A stretch of DNA of 64,000 bases, from positions 124,001-188,000 of the forward strand of contig BAAHQB010000155.1 in assembly GCA_054601695.1 (NCBI GenBank), given 5' to 3'. Below the pieces are notes generated by a model that had not been told where the DNA came from, did no database searches, and saw only the letters and a list, made by a program, of their open reading frames with translations. The position numbers and the translations under genes are program-made. Below are positions 49,747-64,000 of the stretch, piece after piece; the stretch's first letter is position 1; the number at the start of each line of letters is the position of its first letter. Source of the stretch: Amorphochlora amoebiformis (lineage: Eukaryota; Cercozoa; Chlorarachniophyceae).

Positions 49747-49856
49747 TATAATATCTATATATATATATATATTATATACATATATATATATATAAGTTTT
49801 AAAAACTATAAATATGTAGATACAAATTTATATGAATACATATTGTATGGATATAT

Positions 49857-49914
<58 letters not shown>

Positions 49915-49951
49915 ATATATATATTTATATATATATGTGTGTGTGTGTACG

Positions 49952-49985
<34 letters not shown>

Positions 49986-50039
49986 TATTTACACATATAT
50001 ACATACACTTATCTACTTATTTTTCCATATTCTTAAAGA

Positions 50040-50610
50040 TAACCCTAACCCGGCCCTCTAACCTAACCCTAACCCTAACCCTAACCTTAACCCTACCCTC
50101 CAACCCTTTATCTAATCCTAACCCTAAACTAACCCGACCCTAGCCTTAACTCTAATTCTAACCTTAACCCTAATCCTAATCCTAACTCTAACCCTAACCC
50201 TAACCCTAACCCTAACCGTGACCCTAACCCTAACCCTAACCCTAATCCTAACCCTAATTATAACCCTAACCCTAACCCTAAGGAGGAGATCCGTAATTGT
50301 GACGCAAAGGTCCTAAACCCCACCTCTAACCCTAATCCTAACCCTAATCCCAACGCTTTTTCTTACCCCAACCCTAACCTTAACCCTAACCCTAACCCTG
50401 ACCCTAACCCTAACCCTAACCCTAATCCTAACCCTAGCTCTATCCCTATCACCCCAAATCTCAACCCTAACATAAACTTTAGCCATATCTCATAGATAAT
50501 TCTAACCTTCCCCGTAATTCTATCCCTAACCCAGCCGATAACCCTAACCCTAACCCTAACCCTAACCCTAACCCTAACCCTAACCCTAACCCTAACCCTA
50601 ACCCTACCTC
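50040..50610 (-). repeat. interstitial telomeric array
   Basis: CCCTAA units, strongly degenerate in the middle, and pure in the last 80 bp (50530-50606). Confidence 0.95.
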
Positions 50611-50791
50611 TAATTCCTAAGGTGATTGCGGTCGTAAGTCACTCGGGTTTCCTTAAACAAGTCTTTAACACTGTGCTGAAGCATGATCAAGAGGGTTTTG
50701 AAAATTCTCGAAGTTTCTCTTTTTTTCTATATATATATATATATATATTGTTTATACATATATATATATATACACAGACAATGAACAAGTA

Positions 50792-50843
<52 letters not shown>

Positions 50844-50859
50844 GTATATATATATCCTT

Positions 50860-51070
50860 GTCTGTTTCTTACTCTCTCCCTCTCTCTCATCTCTCTCTCT
50901 CTTGCTTTATTTCTCTTTCTCTCTTTCTCTCTCTCTCTCTCTTGCTTTATTTCTCTTTCTCTCTTTCTCTCTCTCCCTCTCTCTCTTGGTTAATTATTTC
51001 TCTTTCTCTTTCTCTCTCCCTCTCTCTCTTGCTTTATTTCTCCTTAAATCTCTTTTTCTCTATCTCTTCT

Positions 51071-51116
<46 letters not shown>

Positions 51117-51254
51117 TATTCTTTCTCCCTCTCTCTCTCTCTCTCTTGCTTTATTTATCTCTCTCATTCTCTCTCTCTTTCTCTCTCTCTCTCTCTTGCC
51201 TTATTTCTCTTTCTTTTTTTCTCTCTCTCCCTCTTTCTCTTGCTTTATTCTCTT

Positions 51255-51293
<39 letters not shown>

Positions 51294-51314
51294 CATTATT
51301 TTTCTTTCTCTTTC

Positions 51315-51345
<31 letters not shown>

Positions 51346-51425
51346 TCTCTCTCTCTTTCTCTCTTTTCTCTCTCTCTTTCTCTCTTTTCTCTCTCTCTTT
51401 CTCTCTTTTCTCTCTCTCTTTCTCT

Positions 51426-51462
<37 letters not shown>

Positions 51463-51820
51463 CTTTATTTCTCTTTCTCTTGCTTTATTTCTTTGCCTTC
51501 TCTGTATGTTTCTATCTTCTCTTCATCTCTTTCTCTCTATCTCTTACTTTATTTCTTCATTCTGTTTTTCCTCTATTTCTCTTGATTTATTTCTCTTCCT
51601 TTCCTTTTTTTATTTCCCTCTCTCTCTCTCTTCTCTCTCCCTCTCTCTCTCTCTCTCTTCTCTCTCCCTCTCTTTCTCTCTCTCTCCCTCTCTCTCTCTC
51701 TTCTCTCTTTCTTTATTTCTCTTTCTCTTGCTTTATTTCTCCTTTTCTTCTCTGTATCTTTCCATCTTCTCTCTATCTCTTTCTATCTCTCTTGCGTTAT
51801 TTCTTCTTTCTTTTTCTCTC

Positions 51821-51856
<36 letters not shown>

Positions 51857-51915
51857 ATTGCTCTTTCTTTCTCTCTCTCTCACACTCTCTGTCTTTCTCC
51901 CTCTCTTTATTTATC
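50860..51915. repeat. 1-kb CT-rich low-complexity block
   Basis: The plus strand is about 95% pyrimidine. 'cttgctttatttctctttctct'-type text recurs every 60-100 bp, so the block is a degenerate minisatellite on a (CT)n background. Open frames across it are artefacts. Confidence 0.9.
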
Positions 51916-52043
51916 CATCTATATCTATACATATATATATATATACATATATATATATATGGGTGTGAGTGTATATATAGCCAAAATCTCTTTTCTCTCT
52001 ACCCATAGCACTATTCTTACATTATTCTAGTATCCATATTTAC

Positions 52044-52089
<46 letters not shown>

Positions 52090-52163
52090 ACATATATATA
52101 TATATAAGATATTTATATATACAAACATATCTAATACACATGTTCCTCTAATTTTTGGCTTAG

Positions 52164-52229
52164 ACCTTAACGCCGTATTTAAGACATCCGAGTACAGGTA
52201 TTATATATATATATATATATATATGTATA

Positions 52230-52278
<49 letters not shown>

Positions 52279-52286
52279 CTATATAT

Positions 52287-52318
<32 letters not shown>

Positions 52319-52410
52319 GATGTATATATATGCATTAGTATATGAGTTCGTATAGACATCCGAGTACAGGTAATCATGTATATACGAACCCATGTACTTG
52401 ACGTATATAA

Positions 52411-52458
<48 letters not shown>

Positions 52459-52530
52459 TAAATATATATATATATGTATTTATATACACATATATAGACA
52501 TCCGAGTACACGTATTCATGTATATGCGAA
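52164..52530 (+). other. candidate exon with two 3'-edge copies
   Basis: The exon 52164-52197 has acceptor TTAG and donor GTATTA and reads [11 protein letters not shown]. Its 3' edge (ACATCCGAGTACAG) is repeated at 52356-52369 with donor GTAATC, and near 52498-52511 with the donor damaged (ACACGTATT). The flank 'atgtatatacgaacccatgtact' is also repeated. Confidence 0.45.
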
Positions 52531-52542
52531 CCCATATACTAC

Positions 52543-52584
<42 letters not shown>

Positions 52585-52587
<3 letters not shown>

Positions 52588-52588
52588 A

Positions 52589-52627
<39 letters not shown>

Positions 52628-52666
52628 TATATATATTTAATATTATATATATATACATATTATTAC

Positions 52667-52705
<39 letters not shown>

Positions 52706-52745
52706 CATCGTTGTTGTGGTTATTATTATTATTATTATTATTAAT
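52585..52745. repeat. (ATT)n microsatellite
   Basis: ATT trinucleotides with one interruption (CATCGTTGTTGTGG) between TA tracts. A similar short ATT run is at 49690-49712. Confidence 0.95.
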
Positions 52746-52769
52746 ATAATATATATATATATATATGTA

Positions 52770-52815
<46 letters not shown>

Positions 52816-52862
52816 TATATATTTATTCTATGTAAAAATATATATGTATATATTTACATAGA

Positions 52863-52906
<44 letters not shown>

Positions 52907-52911
52907 ATGTA

Positions 52912-52969
<58 letters not shown>

Positions 52970-53056
52970 TATATATATATATATATATAATATATGTGCG
53001 TGTGATGTTGTTCAGAATTCAGATATATACTAAATATGTATATCTTTTCGTCTATA

Positions 53057-53103
<47 letters not shown>

Positions 53104-53152
53104 TATATATATACATATATAACTATATATGTATATATCTGCGCATATGCAG

Positions 53153-53174
53153 GATTATGAATTTGACGTGGGAG
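53153..53174 (+). other. candidate small exon
   Basis: A 22-nt island between CAG and GTACAC reads DYEFDVG. In the phase left by the exon at 52164-52197 it would give GL and a TGA stop, so the relation is unclear. Confidence 0.25.
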
Positions 53175-53189
53175 GTACACGGAAACAGT

Positions 53190-53290
53190 GCAGAGAAATC
53201 TAAGAACAGTGAAGAAAGTTCTCAAAACAATGGGAAAAGTTCTGGGAAGATTCGAGAAGGTTCCGGGAAGCATGTGGAACAGAAGATTGC
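53190..53290. repeat. degenerate 21-22 bp repeat
   Basis: Units such as 'gaaaagttctgggaagatt' and 'gagaaggttccgggaagca' follow each other three to four times; the plus strand reads a seven-residue period ([21 protein letters not shown]). It resembles the islands at 28.6 and 29.1 kb. Confidence 0.4.
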
Positions 53291-53316
53291 AGTGTAAGAT
53301 CACATATGTATATATG

Positions 53317-53362
<46 letters not shown>

Positions 53363-53382
53363 AGTGTGTGGGTGTGTGTGTT

Positions 53383-53448
<66 letters not shown>

Positions 53449-53569
53449 TATATTTTTTTATATTTAAATACATATATATATATATACATACATTTTCGTG
53501 TATATAAATATATGAGTATATGTATATATAGATGGATAGATATATTACAACAAATCACTTGCACATAAC

Positions 53570-54689
53570 TGCCTTTTAATTAACCACGTGTAACTGCAAT
53601 ACGTATGTATGTCACATACTATGTAATACGTCAGTCATATCTTGCATAAACTCCAGCCTATTGTGATATACGTTATATTTGTAAATATATATACACATAT
53701 TATCGAAACAAGAAATTGAAAAAAATCACATTAGGTCAACATCGATATCTTAGGTGAGACCCACGAGGAGCATCAGCAAATCTTACTAATCCAACGGATA
53801 CATTCTACTAGTGCTACGAACTATGCATAGACTAGATAGACAACTAGCTAGACTGTTAGATAAATAATGATTCAGACAAAAAGCTGCGGCCCAAAATATC
53901 GTTACAAGTTATTTTTAGACCAACGTCAATAATTAATCCATAATTATATAATAGGTGTTTTCACTGAGGTCACGTCTACAGGCTAAAAATAGTACGATTT
54001 ACGATTAATACTCTAGAAATTAATCAATGCACCTTGCCGATTACATCCCCGTACGCGTCAGGCTTGGCTAAATTAATTGGCAATCCGAGTATGCATGATG
54101 ACGCGATTCGATACTGGTTACTACTTGCAAGACTAGATCATCGGGGCCGCAATCGATGATTTAGTGGTATATCATCTAGATAATCATAACGTTAATCGTT
54201 AATTATTGTATATTTTCAAAAGATTTCCGTAGATTTCTATAGATTTCCATAGATTTCTATAGAAATAGATTTCAAAAGATTTCAAAAGATTTCTAGCCGC
54301 CATGCAAAAAAAATATACCACGATACATATATTTCAATGATATATAATGATAGTTACAGTGTGTATACGGAGTTTCGTTGTATGCCATAGTATATAATTT
54401 GTAATTATTACCATAAAGTTTACATCATGCATGCACACGTTAAATGTATATACTAGATATACTTGCTATATTTCAATGTCAGTAATCTTCATCAAGTTCA
54501 AAATTTTCTATACAGCACGGTGTAATCTTTGCAAACATCTGTTTAAATTATATCTAGTCCAATTCAACAAAATCCGACTTTCACAGCTGTCATTACGTGT
54601 TAGCAATGTACCCGAGATCATACCACAATCCCGCCAGTATGATCTATAACCTTGCATGCCGCCACGTGATAGTCGCCGCGAAATTTAAA
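53570..54689. other. unique 3' flank of the first scramblase gene
   Basis: This is 1.1 kb without microsatellites. At 54220-54300 there is a short repeat of 'agatttc.atagatttc'. The region is rich in TAGA/CTAG words. I see no exon. Confidence 0.5.
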
Positions 54690-55015
54690 TTAGCTCCGCT
54701 GGTTGGCGCGCTTTTCCCAATATAAGAAATTCGACAGTGACCAAGCGCTTACGATCTGCAGCTTCTCGTTCGTCGTTGACTGAGCGGGAAATATGACCGC
54801 GAAGTTCTCTGCTGCGCTGTAAGCTTGTAGAAGTCCTCGGGAGTTCCATCCAGGCCAATGCACCTGATGTTAGAGGTGTGTAATGGTCAGGGATAGTTTC
54901 AAAGTGATGTTGGATATAGCGTGCTCATATGATATGAAATGGAAATACGTGTGTATTGCATACAAATATATACATATGTATAATATAAATAAGTATAAAT
55001 ATATATATGTGCATG

Positions 55016-55054
<39 letters not shown>

Positions 55055-55111
55055 ATATACATGTGTGCTTGTATGTATATAGTAATATGAATGCTAATGT
55101 TTTATATAATG

Positions 55112-55152
<41 letters not shown>

Positions 55153-56730
55153 GCATATGCATGTATATATACACATACATACACATAAATATACACATAT
55201 ACACATGCATATATAATATATATATATATATATACACATATACATACATATATATATATTTATATAATATGTCCATAGATACATATTGCATATATTTGTA
55301 TATATGTATGTTATATAAATATATATATAGCTATATTTATATTTCAAATATATTTATATTATATTACATATGTATATACATGTACATATACGTAAAATGA
55401 ATATTTTTTGCATGCTATAGAATATATTGCTCTTTCTGCATCTATGTTCACGAACATGACTACACGCTTTGGTAAAACACACACACATACATACATACAT
55501 GTAAAGTCATATTTAAAAGTCATATTTGGATACCTCGATCGCCCCAACGCTCGGACCAACTATGGCGTTACCCCTTCGAATGAAAGAAGTGTGCGTACGG
55601 TTGCAGCAGCTAGGGGCACAACAGTTGATGCAGCCAGACCCACAAGCGCGTGGCGTATGAACCTGCCGAGAAGAGTCAATTACTGTGTGCATGTCCACTG
55701 ATGCATGGACATACCGTGAACGTTCGGACGCCCGTCGAGTCGAATGTTCCAAGATATACGTCACAAGGCCTGGAACATTGATACGCAATTAGATTTGAAA
55801 TAGCATTAATTCTCATGATACTCTCCTAAGCAAACCAGCAGCAATTCCAGCACTTCCAGTCCTGCACCACCCGGGCCCGCAAGGCTCCCGATGGGCCATC
55901 AATCGCAGAGACCTCCCCTGGACAGGGAAGGCAGCAGCATATGGGTATATTGCACTTAAATGGGCGAGAGAGGATGACGTAAGGGTCTTGACCAGGCGGC
56001 CAGCCGTTGTTGGGGTTCTCCCATGCCTGTGCAATAATTGTATGAGAAGTTGAAAAGGCTTGCCGATTCATAAATACCATTGATGGGTCACGTGGACGTG
56101 CCCCCGAAAAGACTCCGAGCTCGAGCTCGCGCACGGAGTGCAAACAATATCGGCAGAAGCAATCCGACTCCTCGTAGAATTCGAGAATCAGGGGCTTGGA
56201 GATGAATTCGCGGTCTTCCAAGATGCCAGGCATTGAGGGGTCCCATTTGGCTACCTTGAACTGATGGGACGCAGGTTGTTAAGCAACAATGAGTTAAGAA
56301 TTGCTAACTTTAAACATCACAAACCTGTGTCTTTCTTTCACAAGCAGCACACGCGACTTGAGACCAGTAGAATCTTTCTGTCCATATCACACTGGGTGAG
56401 AGTTGGGTTCCGGGACAATACAACAAGAAAACAGGTACACTGAACAATGACTGCAATCAATACAAGAGACTGGGTTTCAATCCTTCTCAAAATTTGCGTT
56501 TGTATACCTCGGATTAGAAGACCGTGACTATCGTTGAGAATGGAATCGAGTTCGTTGACAGGGCCAGGCTGCACAGTGATTGGCATTTGGTCCATCTCCT
56601 GTAGACTAGGAGCTGACGGCGACGGCCCCCTACCTTTCCCATTGGTTGATTGGTTCTTTTTTTCGCCTAGGAGGGCTTCCTCCGCACCTTCGAAGGACCC
56701 CAGCCTCTCGTTCCGGCGTCTGATCTCCAT
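54690..56730 (-). CDS. phospholipid scramblase family protein, copy 1
   Basis: Scramblases move phospholipids between membrane leaflets, usually under calcium control. Seven exons join in frame: 56508-56730, 56325-56377, 56078-56260, 55836-56026, 55715-55769, 55534-55662 and 54690-54863, giving 335 residues, close to the usual family length. Family marks: [40 protein letters not shown] then [15 protein letters not shown], matching the Cys-rich palmitoylation motif and the APPG-like turn; [14 protein letters not shown]; and AENFAVIFP near the C-terminus, matching the ADNF..FP calcium-site region. A conserved membrane-like end, [13 protein letters not shown], closes the protein. The N-terminus is short and acidic/Ser-rich rather than Pro-rich. 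Introns are 51-130 bp except the last (54864-55533), which is swollen with (TA)n. The start is the ATG shared with copy 2; an in-frame ATG lies further upstream. Confidence 0.87.
54864..55533. repeat. (TA)n-filled last intron of scramblase copy 1
   Basis: The intron begins GTATCC and ends CATCAG on the minus strand. TA, CA and TACA repeats fill about 550 bp. Copy 2 has the same intron, also TA-filled but 268 bp longer. Confidence 0.85.
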
Positions 56731-57581
56731 GAAAGATGGTCCAAATCTGACACGTGTCCTCATCTGGCACGTGTTTGTTCCATTGCGGGACGAATGCCTC
56801 ATTGGTCAACTGAATATCGACATTGGAGTGGGCTAAGATACAACCTCTCCTCCAACTCGAGCTGACCGATGGCAAACTCGTACTCGAACTCCTTTTCTAC
56901 CTCGTCTTCCAACTCGCCTCGTGCTTATCCTCGACCTTGTCCACTACACTGAGCCTTAACTATTGACACTATAATTTGAAATAGACTAGTACATTATCAT
57001 TCGAATTTCAAGGAATGAACTGCATAAAGCAATAAAAAGCACACAATGGTCACAAACGCGTACGGCTAACAATTAAAAATACAATATCATACGGTGTGTA
57101 TGTCACGGTATTCAAGTTGAATTATGGCTATAGAATGTAGTTTTTCGTGCATATCAGTGACTAGATATATACTTCTGCTAGCTACCTGTCACTAGACAAT
57201 ACATAATGGCAATCATGAGCCGTGGCAATCATTAGTCTAGATCATGTACATGTACGTTCACTAGATTCACAGGGGAAAAGAACGCGCTCATGATTACCAA
57301 CAACTCGCGATCTAATTAAAAGCGCTTTCATCTTATCTTTCATCTCACTATGTTCAAGTTATATGTAATCTAGAAACTAGGCTTCTCTAGCTTCTAGACT
57401 CGACTTAGCCTCGTGACAGTTCAATCGATCTCTGATGCCCGGGGATGATCGTATGTATCACTATTCAGAGTCACAATCTAAAGTTTTTGATGCCCACCGC
57501 CTAGACTGCCGACGATAAGTCTTCGCTACAGTCTGCCCGGAGTCAATGGCTTCGTTGACTTGGGCCGAGGCAAATTTGAAG
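56731..57581. promoter_or_regulatory. region between the two scramblase genes, with CACGTG boxes near its left end
   Basis: This holds the promoter of copy 1 and the 3' flank of copy 2. GACACGTGTC lies at 56749-56758, 19 bp from the ATG, and GCACGTGTTT follows at 56767-56776. The rest is unique, with no exon seen. Confidence 0.55.
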
Positions 57582-59853
<2,272 letters not shown>

Positions 59854-59882
59854 GGTGCCAAGTCGAAATAAGATCTTCCTCC

Positions 59883-59911
59883 GACACGTGTCTCTTAATT
59901 TGACACGTGTC
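59883..59911. promoter_or_regulatory. two GACACGTGTC palindromes upstream of scramblase copy 2
   Basis: Perfect decamers at 59883-59892 and 59902-59911, 19 bp apart start to start (about two helical turns), lie 30 and 49 bp before the ATG. Copy 1 has one perfect and one partial box at a similar distance. Confidence 0.6.
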
Positions 59912-60449
59912 TCCGGAGTTCCGATTTGCGATGGGGGCCGTGCGGCTCACGCCTTGGCGAAGGAGCTTTGGGGTGAGAATTGCCGTCGTATTTGCGGTAA
60001 TGGTCGGTTGGAATTGTCAGCGAAAGCCGTTCTCTGGGCCTTTTCGGCAACGATGGCGGTTGGGAAATGAAAACCTGGCCCCAAGGCGTCCCGGAACCCG
60101 AACCTGCCCTGCAACGAACGTCAAGGTCGGAATATATTGAAGAAATTTTTCTATCTCGTAATCCAAACTCCCATTGTTTTTTTCAAACGAGATGGTAAAC
60201 ACCCGTAAGAATCCGAAGATATTCGTGTTTGAGTTAAGACTACGTATCCTTTTGTTATCCAAAAAAAATAGAGTGTGTTCGGAAACTCGACTTTTCTGGG
60301 AGAACAGATGAGAGTCGAGGGCAGAAAATCGCGTCGGAGGAGTATCCTGGGACTCTTTGGGGGAATTCACCGGGATCAGAAGATTATATCGGGAAAGGGA
60401 ATACTCAAGAACATTGGATCTGATTCGGGGGAGTTGAGGTCGTGCAAAT

Positions 60450-60450
<1 letters not shown>
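59912..60450. other. unique upstream region with an unsupported open frame
   Basis: This GC-balanced sequence lies between the scramblase promoter and a TA tract. The minus strand is open from 60450 to 60017 (about 145 codons, no family resemblance), and the plus strand is also partly open. I see no splice sites that link it to anything, and I prefer 5' flank to gene. Confidence 0.35.
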
Positions 60451-62190
<1,740 letters not shown>

Positions 62191-62203
62191 TATAAATTCG
62201 TAG

Positions 62204-62243
62204 TTTGGAGAAGTGTCATTTGCAATTGAGGATTATACCAGAG
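62204..62243 (+). other. candidate exon with a partial copy downstream
   Basis: Acceptor CGTAG, donor GTTACA, reading [13 protein letters not shown]. The 3' edge (ATTGAGGATTATACCAGAG) is copied near 62641-62660 without a donor. Confidence 0.4.
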
Positions 62244-62371
62244 GTTACAGTCTATATTATATATATATATATATATGTATATATCTATAATATATATATA
62301 TATATGTACATATATAAATACATATGTATATTATAATATTATAATGTATATATACATACATCTATCTATAT

Positions 62372-62440
<69 letters not shown>

Positions 62441-62502
62441 GATGGATATGAATATAAAATATACATGACATATGTTATACACACACACACACACACTTAT
62501 AT

Positions 62503-62645
<143 letters not shown>

Positions 62646-62696
62646 AGGATCATACCAGAGCTCAATATATACTTTATATAGAGATATGTCATACAT

Positions 62697-62852
62697 CCCT
62701 TCAAAATCTAAATTTGTCTCATAACCTATATATATATATATGTATATACATATATATGTAAATATATATATATATGTGTATGTAGAAATATATATACGGG
62801 AAGCCTTGACCAACTAACAAGCCTTTAAAATCTAAATTTGTCTCATAACCTA

Positions 62853-62920
<68 letters not shown>

Positions 62921-62936
62921 TAATACACACTAATAT

Positions 62937-62984
<48 letters not shown>

Positions 62985-63049
62985 GAAATAGGTATACTGG
63001 GAAGCCTTGACCAACTAACAAACCTTCCAAATCTAAATTTGTCTCATAA

Positions 63050-63117
<68 letters not shown>

Positions 63118-63208
63118 GTAGAAATATATATATACAGGGAAGCCTTGACCAACTAACAAACCTTCAAAATCGAAATTTGTCTCATAACCTATATATATAT
63201 ATATGTAT

Positions 63209-63246
<38 letters not shown>

Positions 63247-63362
63247 ACATACATATATATATATTATATATATATATATATATTTATATATATGTTAAAA
63301 TATATATACAGGGAAGCCTAGACCAACCAACAAACCCTCAAAATCTACATTTGTCTCATAAC

Positions 63363-63398
<36 letters not shown>

Positions 63399-63449
63399 CA
63401 TACACACACATATATATACACATACATATACACACACACACATATATAT

Positions 63450-63500
<51 letters not shown>

Positions 63501-63650
63501 GAAATATATGTATACAGGGAAGCCTTGCCCAACTAACAAGCCTTGAAAATCTAAATTTGTCTCATAACCTATATATATATAGATATATATATACAGGGAA
63601 GCCTTGACCAACTAACAAGCCTTGAAAATCTAAATTTGTCTCATAACCTG
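62697..63650 (-). repeat. array of seven copies of one 53-nt exon separated by TA tracts
   Basis: Copies lie at 63595-63647, 63516-63568, 63310-63362, 63136-63188, 62998-63050, 62798-62849 and a 5' half at about 62697-62725. Each reads [17 protein letters not shown] with small changes. Most keep an acceptor (ATAG before GTTATG) and a donor (GTATAT or GTATAC). The copy at 62798 is one base shorter. Since 53 nt is not a multiple of 3, two copies cannot be included together without a frameshift. The right-most copy is preceded by unique sequence (GGIGPG in the same frame) and may be the original. Confidence 0.8.
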
Positions 63651-63659
63651 GTCCGATAC

Positions 63660-63860
63660 CTCCCGCAGAACGTGTTCAGGTTTTAGCCTAACCCCTAAAC
63701 ACACCAGAAAACACACAATTCTCTCACTCTCTCTCCCTCCCTCTCTTCTTTCTTCAATATATATATGTATATATTATATAAAAGTCTATATATATATATA
63801 CATATAAGTCTATATATATTTATACATATATATATATACATATATATATTATATATAATA

Positions 63861-63900
<40 letters not shown>

Positions 63901-64000
63901 CTCCCTCGCTCTCTTTGGGTCTTTCTTTCTCTATCCCCCATTCTATACATTCTCTCTCTTCTGACTTTCTACCCGTCTTTTTCCTCTTTTTCTCTCTTTT
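63660..64000. other. pyrimidine-rich and TA-rich tail of the window
   Basis: CT runs at 63720-63756 and 63901-64000 flank TA tracts. No exon is supported. Confidence 0.6.

Noticed and set aside
50791-52030. 390-codon frame rich in Ser, Leu and Phe
   Set aside because: It is a translation of CT-rich low-complexity DNA, open in several frames at once.

Overview
This is a nuclear DNA window from an intron-rich eukaryote, probably a protist or alga; I cannot place the lineage. The evidence is GT-AG introns throughout, exons of roughly balanced base composition, a Ras GTPase with a CAAX box, two animal/protist-type phospholipid scramblases, and many internal TTAGGG/CCCTAA arrays. TTAGGG is the telomere unit of animals, fungi and many protists, not the TTTAGGG of most plants. 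Most of the 64 kb is (TA)n microsatellite, so long translated frames reading IYIYIY are artefacts.

The key to reading the window is that the short unique islands in the TA sea are exons. Joining them by splice sites and reading phase gives real genes. From left to right: a Pro/Tyr/Gln-rich protein on the minus strand (3511 to 352, running off the left edge), divergent from a Ras GTPase with an N-terminal extra domain (3980-6400, +); an unknown coiled-coil protein (7219-9357, +); a possible 59-aa protein (10617-11836, -); an unknown charged protein (12265-14861, -); scattered candidate exons from 16.6 to 19.1 kb; a protein ending in 11-residue repeats (20225-22039, -); a basic, possibly DNA-binding protein (22899-24589, -); the start of another minus gene at 27832; a giant gene for an NHL-repeat beta-propeller protein (43271 to 30654, -) cut into at least 12 small exons; a plus-strand gene at 45.3-49.0 kb; isolated exons at 52-53 kb; two tandem scramblase paralogs with identical exon structure (54690-56730 and 57582-59853, -); and an array of seven copies of one exon at 62.7-63.65 kb.

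The introns hold nearly everything else: (TA)n tracts, interstitial telomeric arrays, a kilobase of CT-rich sequence, converging pyrimidine and purine blocks and palindromic minisatellites. In the NHL gene eight telomeric arrays lie inside introns and several touch the splice sites. At about fifteen loci, one exon or just one edge of an exon with its splice site has been tandemly copied with a TA tract. This looks like a repeat-driven process that expands introns and lays down decoy splice sites and exon copies, and it is the most interesting feature of the window.

The genes do not form an obvious pathway. A palindromic GACACGTGTC box lies shortly upstream of three of the best gene models, which suggests a shared regulator. 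All functions are from residue patterns read by eye; no database search was run.
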